Below, in pieces: positions 58,672-64,000 of a stretch of DNA of 64,000 nt. The stretch spans positions 1 through 64,000 of the forward strand of contig JAJEKV010000778.1 of the NCBI GenBank assembly GCA_021234155.1. Reading direction: 5' to 3'. Positions within the stretch are counted from its first letter, which is position 1. Each line of letters starts with the position of its first letter. A program made the translations under genes and the position numbers. The notes under the pieces are model-generated. The model saw only the letters and a program-made list of their open reading frames with translations, was not told the origin of the DNA and did no database searches. Source of the stretch: Isoetes taiwanensis (Eukaryota; Streptophyta; Lycopodiopsida; Isoetales; Isoetaceae).

Positions 58672-59893
58672 CCTCACACAACATAAAAATTTTAAAAGCC
58701 TTTTTCTAAAGGAATGAGCATTCAACTTAGGGTAGGATCTTGGACCCGATCAATGGTGAGATCTCACCACGTGACAATAATTAAAAGCAACATGAGCCAT
58801 AGGATCTATTACATATAATTCCCAAAGTCATGTGCCAATCAGTAAGATATGTGCCAAGCCACGTGGTAGGAAGATCTCGGATCGACGATCATCATCGGAT
58901 CAACCTAGACCGTAGGATCGATTACATATATAATTCCCAAAGCCATGTGCACCGTAGGATGTGTCCCAAAAGCAACATGGCCGTAGGATCTCCGGACCAG
59001 CGATCGGGATCAGATCAATGCGGACCGGTAGGATAAACTTACATATAATGGGACACAAACTCCCAAGCCATCCGGGTAGTAGGATCGTCCCAAAAGCCAC
59101 GTGAAAGTAGGATCTGGATCAACTGGCCCGGATTCGGAGGACAAACATAAGAACATATATATGTTATGACAAGAAATTTAACACGCCCTCCTTGATTGCA
59201 TGTTCCAATAGTGCAAGTTCCAATTTTAGCATTCCTTTATATTCTTCAACATTCTATGTACTATATTTAGCATTCATGAAGATTCTCTTAGAATTTTCTA
59301 TTTTGATTGAGGTGCTTACCCATGAGCATTTAAAACCTTCCAAAATAATCTATCTTGGATCATTGCAACATTTCTAAAACACTTTCTATTTTTAGACCGA
59401 GGCGCTTACCCCGAGCATCTAGAACTTTTTTTTTTTTCAAGATTTATATTGTATACCTTTATTATGAAATATTTTTAGAACATTCTATTGTGGATCTTTT
59501 GCAAAATCTTAAAAAACTCTAAGATTTCATCAATTTTTTTTAGATTCACTTAGATATTATGAAGATTCCCTTAGATTCAACTAGATTTTAAGAGATTCCT
59601 TTAGACTTGTAAATATCTTTCTAGATTCTCTTATAATTTATGAGATTTCCTTAAATTCCCTTCAATTCTCCTGGATTCCCTTACATTCTACAAATTTTTA
59701 AAAGATTCTAGAACTTTCTGGAACATTCTGAAACTTTCAAAACATCCTAGAACTTTCTGGAAGTATTTCCCTATTTCCTTACATTCCCGAAGAATCCCTT
59801 ACATTCTAGAACTTAGTAGAACAATTTGGGACTTTCTGGAAGGATTTTCTTAGATTCCCCCTAGATTCTCTTATATTCCAAAACATTTTAGAA

Positions 59894-59936
59894 TTCTACA
59901 ACTTTCTAGAACATTCTAGAAGATTTTAGAACTTTC
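59894..59936. promoter_or_regulatory. Phased TTC/GAA array upstream of head 9
   Basis: Nine modules with mismatches at 59,899 (CAA) and 59,924 (TTT). Confidence 0.45.
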
Positions 59937-60038
59937 TAAAGCCTCCGGAACTTTCTAGAACTAGATTTCTATTTTATCTTAATTAGAACATTACCTTTAA
60001 GTATATTTGAAACATAAATTATTCAGAGAATTAATGTC

Positions 60039-60094
60039 TGGTCTAGTGGTTAGAATGGTTAAATTTTGGGGATTAATGACCGTGGTTGAATCCT
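60039..60094 (+). promoter_or_regulatory. tRNA-like head 9, B box degraded
   Basis: The A box TGGTCTAGTGG is intact. The B box reads GTGGTTGAATCC, missing the central C. It is the counterpart of head 4. Confidence 0.55.
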
Positions 60095-60418
60095 TCAATA
60101 ACATAAAAAATTTAAAAGCCTTTTCTTAAGATTTGTTGAAAAATATCAAGGCCCGAGCATGCAATGTGAGTAGTAGGATCTTGGACCAAGGATTATGATC
60201 AATCTAGGCCTTAGGATCATGTAGGATATATCTAACACAAGCGTGGGCCGGGAGGATCTCGGACCAAGCGGTGGGGGATCGGATCAACCTAGGCAGGTAG
60301 GATGAAACACATATAATGGGTCCCACAAACTTCCAAGCCACAGGCGCCGAAGAATCGTCCCAAACGTGGCCCAGAGTAGGATCTCGGATCAATGGCCCGG
60401 ATCGGGAGGACAAACATT

Positions 60419-60419
<1 letters not shown>

Positions 60420-60507
<88 letters not shown>
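60420..60507. repeat. (TA)n microsatellite between block 2 and a SINE-like sequence
   Basis: About 44 uninterrupted TA units. Open frames reading Tyr-Ile repeats across it are artefacts. Confidence 0.98.
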
Positions 60508-60509
<2 letters not shown>

Positions 60510-60625
60510 TATCCCTGTCTTGTTCCTGGACCAAGCAAGACATCTAACCGATTTTCATACTGCCAGGACTTGACCCACTAGCCCAAGTCTAGTGGAGCCT
60601 TAGAGACCCTCTATCCTTCAGCCAT
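60508..60625 (-). mobile_element. SINE-like sequence with tRNA-type head and (TA)n tail
   Basis: On the minus strand TATGGCTGAAGGATAGAGG resembles an A box. CCACTAG and CTAGTGG form a 7-bp stem placed like an anticodon arm, and GGGTCAAGTCC is one base off a B box. About 60 bases of body then run to the (TA)n tract as tail. The layout fits a short tRNA-Ser/Leu-like SINE. No target duplication was established. Confidence 0.45.
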
Positions 60626-61899
60626 ATTGGCCCTTACTTCCCCATCCCATTATTTCTTTCATTAGTGCTAATACTATTTTTTATTCCAGACTCCCAAAAT
60701 GTCGATTCTAAGTTAACCGTTCATAATCCATACAAATCCTTTTCCTTCATGCTGCCCTCTCCCTGTATAATGCTCGTCCCTATAGATTTCTTAGTTTATT
60801 GCATGCTATTTCCTTGCTTTGCATATCAATAATCCTACCATACCTAATAGTATTTTTGAAACCTCTACACTTAACAAATCCCAAACAAATATCATTTAAT
60901 GTTCCCAAATATTAAGTTCTAGTTCCACGTTTTTCCATCTTATAAATTTTCATATTATAACTCACACCATGTCTCTTTAGATTTTAGCCATATCCTCATA
61001 TATTATTTTTAACTCCAGCATAATTAATGTTGTCCTGTTGTAAAATCCGCTTTAAATTATATCTACATTCTGTTTTCTTACTACTTATCCAATCATGCCC
61101 TATTTTACCCTTTATATTCTCTATTAATAAGCTATAGTGCAAATATCACTAAAACCATTTTTATATCAAGTTCCTCCTTTAAAACTCCACGGCATTTTAA
61201 GCCCATTTTATCATAAGTCTTTATTTTCTAAAATATTCGAATCCATACTTTAAAAACCCTGTTTTAAGTCTGCCTAACTTCAGCAACCTATTATCTGGGA
61301 GACTTCTTATATGTCCATCTGATTTAATCGGTTTGTTTACGAACCTATATCCCCGCTTTATTTCAGATCCACATGCCTTATTTTACCCTAAAGCCATTAA
61401 AAAGCAATGCGAAGATTTCCATTCATGTGTAGAACAGTACTTACAGTATTTCTGCCATCATTTCATGCTTTTCAAACAGCGAATGTCTTTTTCTTGTGCC
61501 ATATATTTATCCCTTTGAACTTAAGCTTGACATAATACCAAAAATGCTTACCAAAATGCTACTCTTGATAACTTCGAAATTTGAAAACAGAAAGATTCAA
61601 TGTCTTGTAACCATATTGTTCAGAATTTAAAGATCTGCCAGCAGCTTTCCTTCTTGTATCACATCCACATCAATCCAACAAACATGAGTTTATGGAGATA
61701 TAGAACAGGTTACCTGCAGCCAAACAAAACCCAGGTTAGCATGAATATGGTAACTGAGTTAGGGCCGTCAGGTAAGCTATTGTTCTATATGGCTCTTCGC
61801 CCTTCACCATAAATAATGTTTACAATCAAATCCTATATTATTCTTAAGAGAATTCATCAAACCTTACTGATCTACACGAATTTTATGCATGCAAATCCT
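60626..61899. other. Stretch without recognised gene
   Basis: AT-rich, C/T-biased plus strand with short frames only. On the minus strand TTTGGCTGCAG/GTAACC near 61,710 looks like a splice acceptor of the minus-strand coding region described next. Confidence 0.3.
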
Positions 61900-62290
61900 T
61901 TATGAACACATATGGGCTAAGGAAACCTGATTGAGCGTAATTTCCACGCTCTCATGGACCTCCTCATCTACCATTTCATTTTCTTGCTCCATTTCGGGCT
62001 CAGATTCCTCTGCTATATTTGTAATGCTGTTGTTACCATCTGGAACTCCTTGCTTGCTGCTGATATATTTTTGGATCCCTCCATCTCCTGGGCTAGCCTT
62101 CCCCATCAAATTATATTTGCTGGCTATTCCTTCTAAAAATCCTTTAGTTGGCTGTGTTGTAGACTCCCCCCTGCCTTGCATAGTGCCGTCAGGTTGAGGC
62201 CTGCGCTCTTGATCAGCTGGAGCAGCTGAGTTCGAGTTAAGGCCTTGTTGCTACTGCCTTCCAGCCTCGTCATTCTAGGCGCATGTGCAC
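61900..62290 (-). CDS. Acidic C-terminal piece of an unidentified minus-strand gene
   Basis: A minus frame of 93 codons (62,181-61,900) reads KGFLEGIASKYNLMGKASPG, GGIQKYISSKQGVPDGNNS and then a strongly acidic stretch (EESEPEMEQENEMVDEEVHE). One base out of frame upstream, WIGAHAPRMTRLEGSSNKAL and TRTQLLQLIKSAGLNLTALC lead into the same KDF/GFLEG region, so a single frameshift separates two parts of one protein. The family is unknown. It lies downstream of two other minus-strand pieces at 62.38-62.92 kb. Confidence 0.35.
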
Positions 62291-62376
62291 CAATCCAAGA
62301 ACTGAATGCAAATGCCTTGACAACTGATATCTACTATCAAAAACTTCCAGTTCTTTAAGCCAAATTTTTGTCGGTA

Positions 62377-62595
62377 TTATTTTGCCGTCCCCATATCTGC
62401 ATTTTGCCAAATGTAGCAGGCAGAATGTTCTAGATTAACCTGCTGTCCCGGTTCCACTTCGAACTCAAAGATCTTGTCCTGCTTTGTTCGACCAGCTGGT
62501 CTGCCATCATGAAAGATCATGTAGTCCTCCGCTTCAGTTGTGGCATCCATGCATGCGCTCCCTGCACTTCCAGAAATGATACCCAGCGGCACCAT
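62377..62595 (-). CDS. Minus-strand exon-like frame, unknown product
   Basis: An ATG at 62,595 starts MVPLGIISGSAGSACMDATT and continues EDYMIFHDGRPAGRTKQDK, FEFEVEPGQQVNLEHSACY and IWQNADMGTAK to TAA. The composition is convincingly protein-like. No domain is recognised; the FEFEVEPGQQV stretch suggests a beta-rich fold, which is weak inference. It may be one exon of a gene spanning about 61.7-63.2 kb on the minus strand, or an ORF of the element whose reverse transcriptase lies at 63.4-64 kb. Confidence 0.35.
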   Translation of the reverse strand: MVPLGIISGSAGSACMDATTEAEDYMIFHDGRPAGRTKQDKIFEFEVEPGQQVNLEHSACYIWQNADMGTAK

Positions 62596-62649
62596 GGTCG
62601 GAGCCCTGAAGCCTTTGCTTTTTCTTTTTTGTTAAAGTATCCTATTTAG

Positions 62650-63220
62650 TCCCTTATTCCTTACCTATGTAGTTAGTTTTCCACTTGGAAACCTCACTCA
62701 TATGTAATCCACTTTACCGGTTACGTTTAAAATCATTTCCCATAAATGCTTGGGAGTAATATCATACCCCAAATTAGTAGTGTCACTTACTAGATATTGT
62801 AGTTTCCACCACTTGTACTGTTGAGCTCGATTCCTCGTCTCAAACATTCTATGCAACCAAGCCCACACTTTCCCACCGTAGATACCCTTGGGCATGCTCC
62901 CATACCTTTTTCTCATGGGTAAAACAATTTACCATTTGCAAATGTTAAATCCTAATTCCTTTCTCACGTAGTTAAGTTTCTGTATGGAAGCCTCGTTTAC
63001 ATGTAATTTGCCACCACAATTAAATTAAAAAACCTTTTTCCATTTACCATTGGGAGTTAAATCCTATCATCAAACCGTTTGTATTAATTACCTCATACGA
63101 TTTTTCCCATCCTTGTGCTTTTTGCACTCAAAGTCCCTTACCATTATTGTAGTTTTCACCACTTGTACTTTTGAGCTTTGTCCTTCGTCCTGTACTGTGT
63201 CTTCACATGGGCATGCTCCC
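62650..63220 (-). repeat. Tandemly duplicated ~300-350-base exon-like unit
   Basis: The downstream copy on the minus strand (62,916-62,650) encodes GSMPKGIYGGKVWAWLHRMF and RNRAQQYKWWKLQYLVSD, with a GTAAGT donor-like site after KLQYL. The upstream copy (63,220-62,955) is more decayed but keeps GGGAGCATGCCC, a KAQKYKW...KLQ equivalent and a GGTAAGG donor-like site at the same place. This looks like exon duplication followed by decay of one copy. The gene is unknown. Confidence 0.5.
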
Positions 63221-63232
63221 AGCGGATCTTTT

Positions 63233-63234
63233 AA

Positions 63235-63265
<31 letters not shown>

Positions 63266-63270
63266 ATATA
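63233..63270. repeat. (TA)n tract at the 3' end of the reverse-transcriptase element
   Basis: About 18 TA units with one interruption, between the duplicated exon-like unit and the element end. Confidence 0.95.
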
Positions 63271-63389
63271 GCTAAATTTAACCCTACCTCCTACCGGAAG
63301 GCAAAGAAAGGTTCAATATGTAGTGTAAGGGATGGGAGGGTCCCTACTCTACATACGGACCCTCCCTGCCCACTAAAACCTACTAATCC
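63271..63389 (-). promoter_or_regulatory. 3' untranslated end of the reverse-transcriptase element, with hairpin
   Basis: On the minus strand, after the stop codon, GGGAGGGTCC and GGACCCTCCC can form a 10-bp stem. The end then reads CTTCCGGTAGGAGGTAGGGT before the (TA)n tract. A similar end with its own GGGTCC/GGACCC hairpin is at 50.8 kb. A structured 3' end would suit recognition by the reverse transcriptase. No hammerhead core (CTGATGA...GAAA) is seen. Confidence 0.45.
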
Positions 63390-64000
63390 CTATAAGAGAT
63401 TTGCTAAAGAAATACCTTTTGCTTTAAGAGCCCTTATAACAGACGGTATGTCAAACTTCAGCCCGGGGAAGCTTTCCCTGTTTAATGTCCTGTAGACTGT
63501 ATGTTGTACATCTGTGCTCTTGAATCCGTTTGCTTCAAATTTTTGCATGAGCTGGTGTATATCCCTGGCCGCCCTTAGGGGACTGCTGTTGACATATAGA
63601 ATCGGCATTATCTGTGAGATAATCACGTTTTTTGCCCAATTGTAAGGTCTGCATGCCTCGGCCTGTATATATTTTGCAATTGGGAAGGGAAGTAAATCCC
63701 TCTTGTCATAGTGATAGGTTTCATACAGTCCATGAAACGGGTTTAAAATTTCAATAGACAGATTTAGGAAGTTGACCTTTCTTCCTTTGAAACTCTCTTT
63801 CAGCTGTTCCTCCCAATATATCGTCTCATCTTTAATTGTCAAATATTCCAGATTATAAATGTTGTACTCCGCTTTCTGGTGATCAAGAAGTCCAAGGTAT
63901 TTTCTTATGTGAAAATTGTTTAGGCCCAACAAATCATCAATATATCTGTAGGTGCTTGAGAATGATGCAGCCTCTTCTTGTCTACCTTCGTTTACCAACT
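63390..64000 (-). CDS. Reverse transcriptase C-terminal part (YIDD), probably Penelope-like, cut by window edge
   Basis: The minus frame is open from the window edge to 63,390, about 203 codons, so its true start lies outside. Near its upstream end is STYRYIDDLLGLNN, the palm catalytic box with YIDD. Residues 100-145 hold LNLSIEILNPFHGLYETYHY and YDKRDLLPFPIAKY, the conserved stretch after the palm in Penelope-like and related reverse transcriptases. A helical thumb-like part follows (AARDIHQLMQKFEANGFK). No RNase H, integrase or GIY-YIG endonuclease is visible in this part. The frame is intact, unlike every other mobile-element protein in the window, so the element may be young. The assignment to a reverse transcriptase is strong; the subfamily is inferred. 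Confidence 0.8.
   Translation of the reverse strand, partial: LVNEGRQEEAASFSSTYRYIDDLLGLNNFHIRKYLGLLDHQKAEYNIYNLEYLTIKDETIYWEEQLKESFKGRKVNFLNLSIEILNPFHGLYETYHYDKRDLLPFPIAKYIQAEACRPYNWAKNVIISQIMPILYVNSSPLRAARDIHQLMQKFEANGFKSTDVQHTVYRTLNRESFPGLKFDIPSVIRALKAKGISLANLL

Larger units (their letters stand above)
53930..60415 (+). repeat. Composite repeat array, block 2 (five tRNA-like heads)
   Basis: It has the same four-part units as block 1, with heads at 54,630, 56,217, 57,204, 58,619 and 60,039. Spacing is about 1.0-1.6 kb, and 1.41-1.42 kb for the last two intervals. 57.85-60.4 kb aligns with 26.1-28.6 kb. The A/T-rich segments there differ by only a few substitutions and one 12-base tandem insertion. 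The CCGTAGGATC segments differ by many small indels. The final unit ends at GACAAACATTCTTATATA, the same end as block 1 at 28,590. Confidence 0.85.

Noticed and set aside
24530-60094. The nine tRNA-like heads as real tRNA genes
   Set aside because: A and B boxes are good, but no acceptor stem or proper anticodon arm closes. They occur only inside the repeat unit.
54771-60413. Minus-strand frames of 60-136 codons rich in DPRSYG or IICNRSYG
   Set aside because: They are translations of the CCGTAGGATC repeat segment, and their phrasing repeats with the DNA unit.
60289-60581. Tyr-Ile repeat proteins on both strands (also at 45.5-45.8 and 53.8-54.0 kb)
   Set aside because: They are translations of (TA)n microsatellites.
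63271-63300. Telomere-type repeat near TTAACCCTACC
   Set aside because: A single occurrence, not an array, and it does not match plant CCCTAAA units.

Overview
This is a window of eukaryotic nuclear DNA from a large, repeat-rich and most likely plant genome. It shows no bacterial operons, ribosome binding sites or CRISPR arrays. The plant reading rests on a broken Ty1/Copia polyprotein, a pogo/Tigger-like DDE transposase with a 60-nt GT-AG intron, a probable CACTA mini-element with TCGTCGG subterminal repeats, and several tRNA-derived repeat heads with pol III A and B boxes. A reverse transcriptase with a YIDD box, probably Penelope-like, lies at the right edge. No intact, confidently identified host gene is present. 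The species cannot be named from this sequence alone.

Layout. 0-3 kb: two or three decayed plus-strand reading frames of unknown function. 3-7.5 kb: a CpG-rich patch, a (CTT)n tract, a near-perfect hairpin and a CATGATTCACCA minisatellite. 7.5-11.5 kb: pieces of a minus-strand, probably multi-exon gene or pseudogene with a Cys/His zinc-binding-like segment, interrupted by a triple hairpin cluster and a minisatellite. 11.5-18 kb: GGCGCCAT-type palindromic minisatellites, a CpG-rich candidate first exon, a roughly 1-kb element with 15-bp perfect terminal inverted repeats, an LTR/PBS-like junction and a T/G-rich tandem region. 18-23.8 kb: the CACTA mini-element, the Copia remnant with an A-tail, another CATGCC minisatellite and an AC-rich tandem region.

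The most striking architecture is a composite repeat found in two blocks, 23.8-28.6 kb and 53.9-60.4 kb, with a worn copy at 33.3 kb. Each unit joins an AGATTCCCTTAG/TTCTAGAA-rich segment, a tRNA-like A-box/B-box head, a segment built on CCGTAGGATC and a conserved tail next to a TATATA tract. The TTCTAGAA segment holds long, exactly 5-bp-phased TTC/GAA arrays, which is the geometry of heat shock elements. The two blocks share near-identical stretches. A further segment (28.6-29.6 kb, inverted at 44.9-45.6 kb) carries TTC/GAA modules just upstream of a TATA-like box.

Between them, 45.7-53.8 kb holds three copies of a 2.5-kb unit. The first two form a giant inverted repeat centred near 48.22 kb and the third repeats the second. 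Each copy contains two modules of a roughly 700-bp internal repeat and each outer end abuts a (TA)n tract. (TA)n tracts also border a tRNA-headed SINE-like sequence at 60.5 kb and the 3' end of the reverse-transcriptase element at 63.3 kb, so TA microsatellites recur as junctions across the right half.

Most coding remnants carry several frameshifts. In the duplicated blocks the AT-rich halves are near-identical, while the CpG-rich halves differ by many small indels at CG sites. Some apparent lesions may therefore be consensus errors and not real mutations.
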